Position numbers and translations under genes: made by a program. Positions 26,222 to 34,511 of a DNA stretch of 64,000 nt are shown here, piece after piece. Location of the stretch: positions 1,470,352-1,534,351 of the forward strand of contig NZ_CP107551.1 in NCBI RefSeq assembly GCF_025837095.1, read 5' to 3'. Position 1 is the stretch's first letter. Every line of letters begins with the position of its first letter. Source of the stretch: Rhodococcus sp. Z13. GTDB taxonomy: Bacteria > Actinomycetota > Actinomycetes > Mycobacteriales > Mycobacteriaceae. Below the pieces are notes generated by a model. That model was not told the DNA's origin, ran no database searches, and saw only the letters and a list, made by a program, of their open reading frames with translations.

Positions 26222-27025
26222 ATGGTGACGACGAACGCCGTCGGAAACCGGAATCGAACCGAGAAGGTGGCGCGGACGGCCGCGAGCGGCTCGGAGACCC
26301 ACCGGCGCCGACTGGGTGTGCTGCTCGGTTTCACCGAGGAATGCCACACCCAGACGGTCCAGGAGATCGCCGCACGCATGGACATCCCGGTCAGCTCGGC
26401 GTACCGCTACGTCAGCCAACTGCGTGAGGTCGGCCTGCTGGAGGAAGCCGAGTTCGGCGGGTACCGCGTCTCGCTGCGCGCAGTCGAACTCGCACGGGCC
26501 GCACGGGCCGGGTCGGCCGGCATCGCCGAGATCACTCGCCCGGTACTCGAGCGGCTGACCCGCGAGCACGGAGAGACCTCGCTCCTCATCCGGCGGATGG
26601 GTCATGCCGTCGTCGCGGTGGACATGGAGGAGACCCGGTCCTCGGTGCGGCTGGCGTTCGAACGCGGACGGCTCATGCCCCTGAACCAGGGCGCCGCCGC
26701 GCGTGTGCTGCTGGCGGCCATGAAGCCCAGGGAACGCACCGAGTACTACGCCTCGGTCTACTCCTTCGGCGCGAGCCCGGAACTGCCCGGCGACGCCGAA
26801 CTCGCCATGATCGCCGAGCAGGGCTGGGCCGAGAGCTTCGGCCAGATCGAGGAGGGCATCTGGGGATGCGCTGCCGCCATCAGGGCCCGTCGCCAGGTCG
26901 TCGCCGCACTGAGCATGGCCGGACCCATCTACCGACTCGACGCGAACCGACGTGAACAGGTGAAGGCCGCGGTCAGGGAGGCCGCCACCGAGATCAACGA
27001 ACACCTGGCCCGCATCGAGTTCTGA
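26222..27025 (+). CDS. IclR-family transcriptional regulator
   Basis: A 267-residue IclR regulator. The winged helix is QEIAARMDIPVSSAYRYVSQ in residues ~40-75. The effector domain contains LTREHGETSLLIRRMGHAV, GRLMPLNQGAAARVLLAAM and WGCAAAIRARRQVVAALSMA, which match the usual core. A strong GGAGGAG-like site precedes the ATG at 26222. It sits between the cupin/ABC operon and a racemase-superfamily/monooxygenase pair in the same orientation, so it probably controls one or both in response to a pathway acid. Confidence 0.92.
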   Translation: MVTTNAVGNRNRTEKVARTAASGSETHRRRLGVLLGFTEECHTQTVQEIAARMDIPVSSAYRYVSQLREVGLLEEAEFGGYRVSLRAVELARAARAGSAGIAEITRPVLERLTREHGETSLLIRRMGHAVVAVDMEETRSSVRLAFERGRLMPLNQGAAARVLLAAMKPRERTEYYASVYSFGASPELPGDAELAMIAEQGWAESFGQIEEGIWGCAAAIRARRQVVAALSMAGPIYRLDANRREQVKAAVREAATEINEHLARIEF

Positions 27026-27098
27026 GGAACCGGTCCGGGCGGATCGGTCCGGACACCCGCGACAACACTTTTCCGCACACGAATCTAGGGGTATTTCA

Positions 27099-27848
27099 AT
27101 GGGACTGGATGTCACCGGCTACCGAGCGAAGATCGGAGTGGTGGTTCCCTCGACGAACACCGTCGTCGAACACGATTGCGCACTGCTGGCGCCGCACGGC
27201 GTGACCTTCCACGTGGGCCGCTCCTATGTGGAACAGCCCGCGATGGACGACCACGAGACGTTCATGGGGCTTCAGAAACAGATCAACGACTCGACCGCCG
27301 TGGCGCTGCGCGACGTGATGACGACGCAGCCCACCCACATCATGATGGGCATGTCGGCCCCCACCTTCTGCAACGGCGTGGCCGGCAACGAGGAGTTCCG
27401 TCGCCGGGTCACCGAACAGGTGGGAGGGCTTCCCGTCACGACGGGCGCCTCCGCCTGCCGCGCCGCGCTCGAAGCGCTCGGGGTCAAACGCATCGCGGTG
27501 TTCTCGCCCTACCAGCCGGTCGCCGACGGGTGGGTCGACCAGTACTTCGGTGAAGCGGGATTCGACGTCCTGCAGGTGACCGGCCTGCGCATTCCCTCGG
27601 CCACTGCGATCGCCGAGGTCGGCCCGGAACAGATCGTCGACGTGCTCCGGCGGATCGACGGCCCGGAGGTCGAGGCGATCGTCCAGGTGGGCACGAATCT
27701 CTCGATGATCCGTGTTGCGGATCAGGCCGAGCACTGGCTCGGCAAGCCGGTGATCGCGATCAACGCGGCCACCATCTGGCACACGCTGCGGATGGCAGGG
27801 TTCGACGACACCTGGGGTGACGCCGGGACGTTGCTGCGGCACCACTGA
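27099..27848 (+). CDS. Asp/Glu-racemase-superfamily protein (maleate isomerase/EutA-like) without the usual catalytic cysteines
   Basis: A 249-residue member of the maleate cis-trans isomerase/arylmalonate decarboxylase/EutA group, starting MGLDVTGYRAKIGVVVPSTN. In catalytic members the first cysteine lies in a GCTSG-like turn and the second in SCTNL. Here the equivalent stretches read MGMSAPTF (residues ~83-90) and VGTNL (Gly198), so both cysteine positions appear replaced. Cysteine-poor relatives such as the ectoine-utilisation EutA group are known, which is the closest family impression. The substrate is unknown; it is 30 bases upstream of an FAD monooxygenase. Confidence 0.82.
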   Translation: MGLDVTGYRAKIGVVVPSTNTVVEHDCALLAPHGVTFHVGRSYVEQPAMDDHETFMGLQKQINDSTAVALRDVMTTQPTHIMMGMSAPTFCNGVAGNEEFRRRVTEQVGGLPVTTGASACRAALEALGVKRIAVFSPYQPVADGWVDQYFGEAGFDVLQVTGLRIPSATAIAEVGPEQIVDVLRRIDGPEVEAIVQVGTNLSMIRVADQAEHWLGKPVIAINAATIWHTLRMAGFDDTWGDAGTLLRHH

Positions 27849-27877
27849 CGGACAATTCTCGAAGGAGCTCGACAGAC

Positions 27878-29062
27878 ATGATGCAGGATACGAACCCGGC
27901 CGCACTCGACGCCGATGTCGTGGTCGTGGGCGGTGGCCCCGTCGGGACCACCACTGCGCTCAAACTGGCCCACGGAGGGATGCGCGTGATCGTGCTGGAA
28001 GCGCGGGAGGCGAATCTCCTGGAGGGCCGCGCCACCACCTTCCACCCCCCGACACTGGAGATGCTCGAATCCATCGGGGTCACCGAGGAACTCGTCCGGC
28101 GCGGTCTCAAGGCACCCTACTACCAGTTCCGTGACGCGAAGCTGGGAAAGATCGTCGAGCTCGATTTCGGTGTCCTGCACCAGGACACGCGTTACCCTTA
28201 CCGGCTGCAGCTCGAACAGAGCCACCTCACGAAGCTCGCCGTCGACGGTCTGGAAGCACACCCGCTCGCGGATTTCCGGACCGGTTCGCGCGTCGAGTCC
28301 GTGACGCAGCTGCCCGATGGGGTCGAGGTGCACGTCGACGGTGGTGAGGTCCTCCGGGCCCGCTGGGTCGTCGGGGCCGACGGGATGCGCAGCGTGGTGC
28401 GGACCGGCCTGGGGCTCGACTTCAGTGGCCACACCTACCCGGAGAGGTATCTGGTGCTCTCCACGAGCCTTCCTCTGCACGAGATGATGGAGGACCTCGC
28501 CGCGGTCAACTACGTCGCGGACCCGGAGGCCTGGCACGTGCTCCTCCGCAATCCCGCGGGGTGGCGGATCCTCTTCCCGGCTCCGCCCACCGCGGGGACC
28601 GATGAGGAGGTGCTCAGTGACGAGTACGTCCGCCGCGAGCTCCGGCGCGTCCTGCCGGAGGCCGATCTCGCGGATCTCGACCGCGTGACACTGTACGAGG
28701 TGCACCGGAAGGTCGCGGAACGGTTCCGCGTCGGGGACATCTTCCTCGTCGGCGACGCCGCACACGTCAACAATCCGCTCGGGGGCATGGGCATGAACAG
28801 CGGCATCCACGACGGCATGCTGCTCGCCGACGTCCTGCTCGCCGGCGCCGACTCCGACGCCCTGGACGAGTGGGCGGCGAACCGCCGGGCGGTCGCCCTC
28901 GAGTTCGTCGGTGAGGAGACCGAAGGGAACTGGGAGGCGCTGCGTGAGGACGACGAGGAACGCCGGGCCCGCAAACGGGAGGAATGGCGCGCCCTCGAAG
29001 CGGACCACGGTGCTCAGCGGGAGTTCCTGCTGCGCTCGTCCATGCTCGCCAGCCTGAAATAG
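27878..29062 (+). CDS. FAD-dependent aromatic-hydroxylase-type monooxygenase
   Basis: A 394-residue flavoprotein monooxygenase of the p-hydroxybenzoate hydroxylase/UbiH group. It has the N-terminal dinucleotide site VVVGGGPVGTTTALKLA with VIVLEAR, the central ARWVVGADGMRSVVR (DG motif) and the C-terminal GDAAHVNNPLGGMGMNSGIH (GD motif) that completes the FAD pocket. It should hydroxylate an activated ring or enolic substrate with NAD(P)H and O2. A strong hairpin follows, so it ends a transcription unit with the gene at 27099. Confidence 0.92.
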   Translation: MMQDTNPAALDADVVVVGGGPVGTTTALKLAHGGMRVIVLEAREANLLEGRATTFHPPTLEMLESIGVTEELVRRGLKAPYYQFRDAKLGKIVELDFGVLHQDTRYPYRLQLEQSHLTKLAVDGLEAHPLADFRTGSRVESVTQLPDGVEVHVDGGEVLRARWVVGADGMRSVVRTGLGLDFSGHTYPERYLVLSTSLPLHEMMEDLAAVNYVADPEAWHVLLRNPAGWRILFPAPPTAGTDEEVLSDEYVRRELRRVLPEADLADLDRVTLYEVHRKVAERFRVGDIFLVGDAAHVNNPLGGMGMNSGIHDGMLLADVLLAGADSDALDEWAANRRAVALEFVGEETEGNWEALREDDEERRARKREEWRALEADHGAQREFLLRSSMLASLK

Positions 29063-29074
29063 GTCACCTGTCCT

Positions 29075-29107
29075 CGGGCCGCGGGCCGGCGAACGGCCCG
29101 CGGCCCG
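29075..29107 (+). terminator. Strong hairpin after the FAD monooxygenase gene
   Basis: A perfect 13-bp stem (29075-29087 with 29095-29107) and a 7-base loop begin 12 bases after the stop codon. It insulates rutA copy 2 from upstream transcription. Confidence 0.8.
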
Positions 29108-29133
29108 TTCGTGTTCGGGTCCACCGTGCCGAC

Positions 29134-29161
29134 CGTTAACCTGGGCAACAGTGCTGTTACC
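29134..29161 (+). promoter_or_regulatory. GlnR-box-like operator upstream of rutA copy 2
   Basis: CGTTAAC (29134-29140) then GCAAC-N6-GTTAC (29145-29160) sit at exactly the same distance from the repeat as before copy 1 (offset 14,137), while the bases between the blocks differ. This conservation outside the duplicated segment points to a functional regulator site. Confidence 0.5.
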
Positions 29162-29177
29162 CGGGGGTCCGAATCCC

Positions 29178-29206
29178 GCAACAAGCGGTGAATACATTCG
29201 AAGTCA
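29178..29206 (+). promoter_or_regulatory. Shared promoter element, site 2 (GCAACA-N9-TACATTCGAAGTCA)
   Basis: The exact 15-mer ATACATTCGAAGTCA is at 29192-29206, preceded at the common spacing by GCAACA (29178-29183). The GCAACA lies outside the long repeat. It is placed 77 bases before the rutA start codon. Confidence 0.5.
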
Positions 29207-30353
29207 CAGCGTGTCGGGCAGCGTGGCCGGAGCGCTTTCCCGTCTCCCCGTCCTCAGGAGTGAGTGTCATGGAAATCGGCGTCTTCATCCCCATCGGCAA
29301 CAACGGCTGGCTCATCTCCAAGAGCGCCCCGCAGTACATGCCCTCGTTCGAATTGAACAAGACGATCGTGCAGAAGGCCGAGTCGTACGGACTCGACTTC
29401 GCTCTGTCGATGATCAAGCTGAAGGGGTTCGGGGGTGAGACCGAGTTCTGGGATCACAATCTCGAATCGTTCACGTTGATGGCGGGTCTGGCCGCGGCGA
29501 CGGAGAAGATCAAGTTGTTCGCCTCGACGGCGATCCTGACGTTGCCGCCGGCGATCGTGGCGCGGATGGCGTCGACGATCGATTCGATCGCGCCGGGCCG
29601 GTTCGGGGTCAACATCGTGACCGGGTGGGCGCCGAACGAGTACACGCAGATGGGGTTGTGGCCGGGGGAGGAGTACTTCGGGTACCGCTATGCGCAGGCC
29701 ACCGAGTACGTGACGGTGATGAAGCAGTTGTGGGCCGATGGGGTCAGCAATTTCAAGGGTGAGCACTACACGATGGACGAGTGTGTGCTCTCGCCGCGTC
29801 CGACCGGTGGTGGTGTGCCGATCGTGGCGGCGGGTCAGTCGAAGGCGGGGATGAAGTTCGCGTCGGAGATGGCCGATTTCAATTTCATCATGGGGTCGGG
29901 GATCAATACGCCGACGGCGATCTCGGAGTCGGTGGCGAGCCTGGTGTCCGCGGTCGAGGAGACGGGCCGGGATGTGGGTGCTCTGACGTTGTTCATGATC
30001 ATCGCGGAGGAGACCGACGAGGCGGCGCAGGCGAAGTGGCAGGACTACCACGACAATGCCGATCTGGCGGCGCTGGGGTACATGGCGGATCAGTCGTCGG
30101 CGGATGCGACGGCCGATGAGTCGTCGACGGCGAAGACGATCTCGTTGCCCGAGGGTGCGGTGAACTTCAACATGGGTACGTTGGTGGGTTCGTACGAGTC
30201 GGTGGCGAGGATGCTCGACGAGGTCGCGGGGATCGACGGGATCAAGGGGATCATGTTGACCTTCGACGATTTCGTGGAGGGTATCGAGAAGTTCGGTACG
30301 CGGATCCAGCCGTTGATGAAGAGCCGTACCACGATTCAGGCCGCAGCCTGACA
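29189..30353 (+). repeat. Long direct repeat, copy 2 (rutA plus leader)
   Basis: The partner of 15052-16216, same orientation, 1165 bases, two substitutions. Homologous recombination between the copies could delete or amplify the 14.1 kb between their starts. Confidence 0.97.
29269..30351 (+). CDS. rutA: RutA-type FMN-dependent monooxygenase, copy 2
   Basis: A 360-residue protein identical to the copy at 15132 except that an alanine in VSAAEETG is valine here (VSAVEETG). The start codon, AGGAG site and codon use are the same. Unlike copy 1, it is followed in the same orientation by nitrilase-superfamily, amidase, transporter and isochorismatase-type genes, separated by a hairpin, so this copy probably heads the catabolic operon. 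The reaction is expected to be FMNH2- and O2-dependent cleavage of a cyclic amide bond, as in uracil degradation by RutA; the true substrate is untested. Confidence 0.93.
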   Translation: MEIGVFIPIGNNGWLISKSAPQYMPSFELNKTIVQKAESYGLDFALSMIKLKGFGGETEFWDHNLESFTLMAGLAAATEKIKLFASTAILTLPPAIVARMASTIDSIAPGRFGVNIVTGWAPNEYTQMGLWPGEEYFGYRYAQATEYVTVMKQLWADGVSNFKGEHYTMDECVLSPRPTGGGVPIVAAGQSKAGMKFASEMADFNFIMGSGINTPTAISESVASLVSAVEETGRDVGALTLFMIIAEETDEAAQAKWQDYHDNADLAALGYMADQSSADATADESSTAKTISLPEGAVNFNMGTLVGSYESVARMLDEVAGIDGIKGIMLTFDDFVEGIEKFGTRIQPLMKSRTTIQAAA

Positions 30354-30360
30354 CGAGCGG

Positions 30361-30398
30361 CGGGTGGGAGCGCGTGCACCCGGCCGCGCTCCCACCCG
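30361..30398 (+). terminator. Hairpin between rutA copy 2 and the amidohydrolase genes
   Basis: A perfect 14-bp stem (30361-30374 with 30385-30398) and 10-base loop start 10 bases after the rutA stop and end 24 bases before the next start. It can terminate or attenuate read-through into the downstream operon. Confidence 0.75.
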
Positions 30399-30422
30399 TC
30401 ATCCCATTCCCAGGAGGTCCCC

Positions 30423-31382
30423 TTGTCATCACGCACCCTCGACGTCGCCATCGTGCAGGCCGGTGAACTGACCGAGGACCTCCTCGGCAACCTCGCCACG
30501 CTCGCGGACCTCGTCCGCACCGCGGCCGCGCCCGGCGACGACGGCACCACCCCCGACCTGGTGGTCCTTCCCGAACTGATCACCACCCCCTACTTCTGCA
30601 CCAGTCACGAGGTCGACCGCACATCCTGGGCCCGGACCATCCCCGGTGACGCCACGAACCTCTTCGGCGACCTCGCCCGGGAACTCGGATGCGCCGTCGT
30701 CTTCGGTATGTTCGAGCGCACCGCGCACGACGTGACCCACAACTCCGTCGTGTTCGTCGACCCCACCGGAGAGGTGCTGAGCTGGCGCACTCCCGACGGG
30801 GGTGCGTTGCCCGCCTACCGGAAACTGTCGCTGCCCGCGAGCAAGGTCGGGGACGTCGACATCGACGAGAAGTACCACTTCGCCCCCGGTCAGGCTCCCG
30901 CCACCGTCGACGCCTTCGGTACCCGCTTCGGCTGCGTGATCTGCTACGACCGCACCTTCCCCGAGAACTGGGCCGTGGCCCGCGCCCTCGGCGCCGAGGT
31001 GATGCTCGCGATCGTATCCTCCCTCGGCACCCGCGAGGACCTCTTCCTCGCCGAACTGCAGACCCGTGCCCTCGAATCGCAGATGTGGATCGTTGCCGCC
31101 AACCGCGGCGGCCCCGAGACCCTCAACGGGGTGACCGTCGACTACTTCGGCCTGTCGTGCGTGATCGCCCCCGACGGTGCCATCGTCGCCCAGGCCCCGG
31201 CACACAAGTCGGGGGAGACCTTGCGGCTCACACTCGACCTCGACGCGGTCCCGGCCCAGCGTGCCGCATTCCCGCTCACCCGGGACCGCCGCCCCGACGT
31301 GCTGCGCCTGCTCGCCGACCTCACCGCCGGAACCGTACGGCCCGCACCGCTGCCCCGCGCTTCGAAGGAGCCGATCGGATGA
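30423..31382 (+). CDS. Nitrilase-superfamily carbon-nitrogen hydrolase
   Basis: A 319-residue hydrolase starting at a TTG behind a clear AGGAGGT site. The Glu-Lys-Cys triad is present: E51 (VVLPELITTP), K134 (AYRKLSLPAS) and C174 (CVICYDRTFPE). The sequence fits the aliphatic amidase/carbamoylputrescine-amidase part of the superfamily rather than true nitrilases. It would release ammonia from an amide, N-carbamoyl compound or similar. The next gene's ATG overlaps its stop, so amidase and hydrolase are co-translated. Confidence 0.9.
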   Translation: MSSRTLDVAIVQAGELTEDLLGNLATLADLVRTAAAPGDDGTTPDLVVLPELITTPYFCTSHEVDRTSWARTIPGDATNLFGDLARELGCAVVFGMFERTAHDVTHNSVVFVDPTGEVLSWRTPDGGALPAYRKLSLPASKVGDVDIDEKYHFAPGQAPATVDAFGTRFGCVICYDRTFPENWAVARALGAEVMLAIVSSLGTREDLFLAELQTRALESQMWIVAANRGGPETLNGVTVDYFGLSCVIAPDGAIVAQAPAHKSGETLRLTLDLDAVPAQRAAFPLTRDRRPDVLRLLADLTAGTVRPAPLPRASKEPIG

Positions 31383-33031
31383 CCACCACCGACTACCCCG
31401 ATCTCACCGCCGCGCCGGCCACGACCGTCGACGACCTGCTGCCCCGGGCCCGCACCGACATGGACGCCCTGCTCGAGACGAGCTGTCGCGCACCCCTGCC
31501 CCCGGTACCGGACGGACCCGCCTGCGAACCGGCGCATTCGGTGGTGTTGCTCGCCACGAGCCCCGTCCCGTCGGCTTCCGTGGCAGCCCCCGTCCACGGC
31601 GTCCGCACCGACGCGCCGTTGCACGAACTCGGTGTCCTCGACCTGCTCGCCGCCTACCGCACCGGAACCACCACACCCACCGATGTCCTTGCCGCGCTGC
31701 GGGTCCGGTGGAGCGATGCGGAGCTGGTGGGCGGGGCCGTCCTGGCCGTCGTCGACGGTGCGGACGAGGCCGCCGCGGAATCGGACCGGCGCTGGAGCAC
31801 CGGCACGGTCCGGCCCCTCGAGGGGATCTTCTTCGCGGTCAAGGACATCATCGACGTCGCCGGAGCCCCCGTCACCGCGGGGTCGCGCACCACCGGCGAC
31901 CGCATCGCCGCCGCCGACGCGACCGTCGTGGCGCGCCTGCGGGAGGCCGGTGCCATTCCCGTCCTCATGACGGCGACCACCGAGTTCGCCTGCGGTGCAC
32001 CGCACAACGCGCGCTACGGCGCCGTGACCAATCCCTGGGACCGCACCCGGTGGACGGGTGGCTCCTCCACCGGATCGGCCGGTGCCCTCGCCGCCCGGCT
32101 CGTGCCGCTCGCCCTCGGCACCGACACCGGCGGATCCATCCGGGTGCCCAGCGCCCTGTGCAATCTCACCGGCATCAAGCCGACCTACGGGCTCGTACCC
32201 CGCACCGGGGTGGCGTCGCTGTCGTGGACCCTCGACCACATCGGGCCGATGGCACGCTCCGCCGCCGATCTGCGGGCCGTCCTCGACGTCCTCGCCGGGC
32301 CCGACGGCCACGACCCCGCCGCCGTCCCGGACGCGGTGGCGCGGCAGGTGCGGTCCGCGCTCGCCGCCGCGGGCAGTTCCGAGGCGCCGTCGCTGGCCGG
32401 GGTTCGGCTCGGCGTACCCACCGCCTGGTTCACCGAACTGTGCGACGCCGGTGTGCTCGCTGCCTGGCAGTCCGTGGTGGAGACCTTCCGCGGCCTCGGC
32501 GCCGAGATCGTGCCCGTCGACGTCCCCGACGCGCACCGCCTCCACGACGACGTCACGATCGTCATGACCAGCGAACTGGCCTCCAATCAAGAGGGTTCTC
32601 TCGGCAGGTTCGAGCTCTACGACATCGGCACCCAGGTGCGGATCGCGCGTGGATTCGTGCCCTCGGCGGTGGACTATCTGCGGTCGGTGCGCCGTCGCAG
32701 CCTGGCCCAGCGCGCAACCCTCGACGCCTTCGACGCCGCCGGTGTCGACCTGCTCGTCACCCCCGGTATCGGTGCCACCGCCGCCCGCCTGTCCGACGTG
32801 ACGATGGAGATCGACGGCGTGCGGCATCCCATGCAGTCCATCGTGGGCCGCAACACCGGGCTGTTCGACTACCTCGGATTCCCCGCCGTCATGGCACCCG
32901 CCGGCTTCTCCGAAGGGATGCCGGTCGGGGTCCAGCTGGTGGGGCGGCCCTGGGCGGACGACACGTGCCTGCGCCTGGCGCAGGTGCTGCAGGCAGTCAC
33001 CGACGTCCACGACCGCCGGGCCGATGACTGA
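31379..33031 (+). CDS. Amidase-signature (AS) family hydrolase with N-terminal extension
   Basis: A 550-residue protein. Its core has the Ser-cisSer-Lys triad: Lys in FFAVKDIIDVAG, first Ser in GGSSTGSAGALAA and nucleophile in GTDTGGSIRVPSA, then CNLTGIKPTYGLVP. This matches amidases and allophanate-hydrolase/AtzF-like enzymes. About 80 residues precede the normal start of the family core and contain a low-complexity Ala/Pro/Thr-rich stretch of unknown role. It overlaps the hydrolase upstream (ATGA) and the transporter downstream. With the neighbours it likely removes nitrogen from a ring-cleavage product. Confidence 0.92.
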   Translation: MTTTDYPDLTAAPATTVDDLLPRARTDMDALLETSCRAPLPPVPDGPACEPAHSVVLLATSPVPSASVAAPVHGVRTDAPLHELGVLDLLAAYRTGTTTPTDVLAALRVRWSDAELVGGAVLAVVDGADEAAAESDRRWSTGTVRPLEGIFFAVKDIIDVAGAPVTAGSRTTGDRIAAADATVVARLREAGAIPVLMTATTEFACGAPHNARYGAVTNPWDRTRWTGGSSTGSAGALAARLVPLALGTDTGGSIRVPSALCNLTGIKPTYGLVPRTGVASLSWTLDHIGPMARSAADLRAVLDVLAGPDGHDPAAVPDAVARQVRSALAAAGSSEAPSLAGVRLGVPTAWFTELCDAGVLAAWQSVVETFRGLGAEIVPVDVPDAHRLHDDVTIVMTSELASNQEGSLGRFELYDIGTQVRIARGFVPSAVDYLRSVRRRSLAQRATLDAFDAAGVDLLVTPGIGATAARLSDVTMEIDGVRHPMQSIVGRNTGLFDYLGFPAVMAPAGFSEGMPVGVQLVGRPWADDTCLRLAQVLQAVTDVHDRRADD

Positions 33032-34511
33032 TCTGGCAGTGCAGCGCCATCCGCATCCTTGGCGGGTCTTCTCGGCGACGAGCATCGGCGTCGTCGCGGT
33101 GTTCCTGAGTCTGAGCGGACTGACGGTGGCGCTGCCCACCGTCACCCGCGAGCTCGACGCCTCCGGGGCCCAGTCGACGTGGATCCTGCTCGGCTACATG
33201 CTCGTCACCACCGCACTGATCCTCGTGTTCGGCCGGCTCGCCGACATCATCGGGCGACGCCCGCTCTACCTCGCCGGTCTGATCACCTTCGCCGCCGCGA
33301 CGGGTCTGTGCATGCTGGCACCCTCCGCCGGCTGGCTCGTCGCCGCCCGCGTGGTCCAGGGCGTCGGTGCCGCCGCGATCGTCACCAACAACACGGCGCT
33401 GCTCACCGACACCTTCCCCCCGCACCTGCTCGGTCGGGCCCTGGGCTGGAACGCGACGGTCGCGGCGGTCGCGCAGGTGGTCGGGCCGCTCGTCGGAGGC
33501 GCCGCCACCGCCGTGCTGGGCTGGCGCGGACTGTTCGCTGTGGTCCTGCCCGTGGCGCTGCTCGCGATCGTGGCGTCGATCCGGGTGATCCCGCCCGGCC
33601 CGTCCCGCGCGGTGGCCCGCGAACCGTTCGACCTCGCCGGAGCGGTGCTGTCCACGGCCCTGCTCGCCGCCGTCGTGCTCGCGCTCACCCCCGGGGTGGG
33701 GTCGGCACCGTGGCTGCCCTGGGTGTGCGGCGGAGCGAGCGTCGTCCTGGCGGTCGTGTTCGTGGCCGTGCAGATCCGGCGGGCCCACCCGCTCGTGGAC
33801 CTGTCGCTGTTCCGCAATCGGGGCATCGCCCTGGTACTGGTGGCGGTGCTGGTGAACGCGGTCGCCACCTATGCCGTGACGCTGCTCGTCTCGCTGTACG
33901 GGCAGGCGGTGGAGGGGATCTCCGCCGTCACCGCCGGTGCCCTGGTGATGCCGGTCGCGATCGGCACCGTCGTCGCCGCGGCCGCCGCGGGTTCGCTCGT
34001 CGTGCGGTTCAGCCCGCGCACGCTCACCGCGATCGGTATGGCCCTCAACGCCGCCGGACTGCTCGGTGTCGCGCTGCTGCTGGATCCCGACGGTGGGTCG
34101 CTCGGGGCGACCGCGCCCCTGCTGTTCGTACTCGGTTGCGGCAACGGTCTGTTCATGACCCCCAGCACCAGCGCGCTGATGCTCACCGCCCCTGCGGACC
34201 GACGCGGTATCGCCAACGGTCTGCGCTCGACCCTGCAGAACGTCGGGTACCTGCTCAGCACCGCGTTGGCCCTCGTGTTCGCGACGGCCGGCCTGAGTGC
34301 CGCCGCTCGCCAGGCCGCCTACGGCGGCACCCTCGGTGAACTCGGCGGTGGGGAGGTGGCGCGCTTCGCCGACAACGTGCGCGCCGTCGGTATTGCCCTC
34401 GCCGTCGTCGCCCTGATCGGAGTCGTCGTCTGCCTCGCGTTCCCGCGTCGCAACCCCACGGCGACGGTCCACACCCTCGAATCCGTCACGACCCTGAAGG
34501 AGTCAGCTTGA
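33024..34511 (+). CDS. MFS transporter, DHA2 (14-span) type
   Basis: A 495-residue membrane protein with about 14 hydrophobic spans. It shows GRLADIIGRRPLYLAGL (motif A) and RVVQGVGAAAIVTNNTAL then LGWNATVAAVAQVVGPLVGG (motif C), typical of proton-driven exporters. It overlaps the amidase stop by 8 bases and the next gene by 4, so it belongs to the catabolic operon and may export a toxic intermediate or import substrate. Confidence 0.9.
   Translation: MTDLAVQRHPHPWRVFSATSIGVVAVFLSLSGLTVALPTVTRELDASGAQSTWILLGYMLVTTALILVFGRLADIIGRRPLYLAGLITFAAATGLCMLAPSAGWLVAARVVQGVGAAAIVTNNTALLTDTFPPHLLGRALGWNATVAAVAQVVGPLVGGAATAVLGWRGLFAVVLPVALLAIVASIRVIPPGPSRAVAREPFDLAGAVLSTALLAAVVLALTPGVGSAPWLPWVCGGASVVLAVVFVAVQIRRAHPLVDLSLFRNRGIALVLVAVLVNAVATYAVTLLVSLYGQAVEGISAVTAGALVMPVAIGTVVAAAAAGSLVVRFSPRTLTAIGMALNAAGLLGVALLLDPDGGSLGATAPLLFVLGCGNGLFMTPSTSALMLTAPADRRGIANGLRSTLQNVGYLLSTALALVFATAGLSAAARQAAYGGTLGELGGGEVARFADNVRAVGIALAVVALIGVVVCLAFPRRNPTATVHTLESVTTLKESA

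Noticed and set aside
29161-29190. A tRNA T-arm-like string (GGGTCCGAATCCC) upstream of rutA copy 2, which could mark an integration site
   Set aside because: No acceptor, D or anticodon arms can be drawn around it, no matching string flanks the other end, and no integrase is present.
15052-30353. The repeat-flanked segment as a composite transposon
   Set aside because: The repeats are rutA genes, not insertion sequences; no transposase, terminal inverted repeats or target-site duplication is seen.
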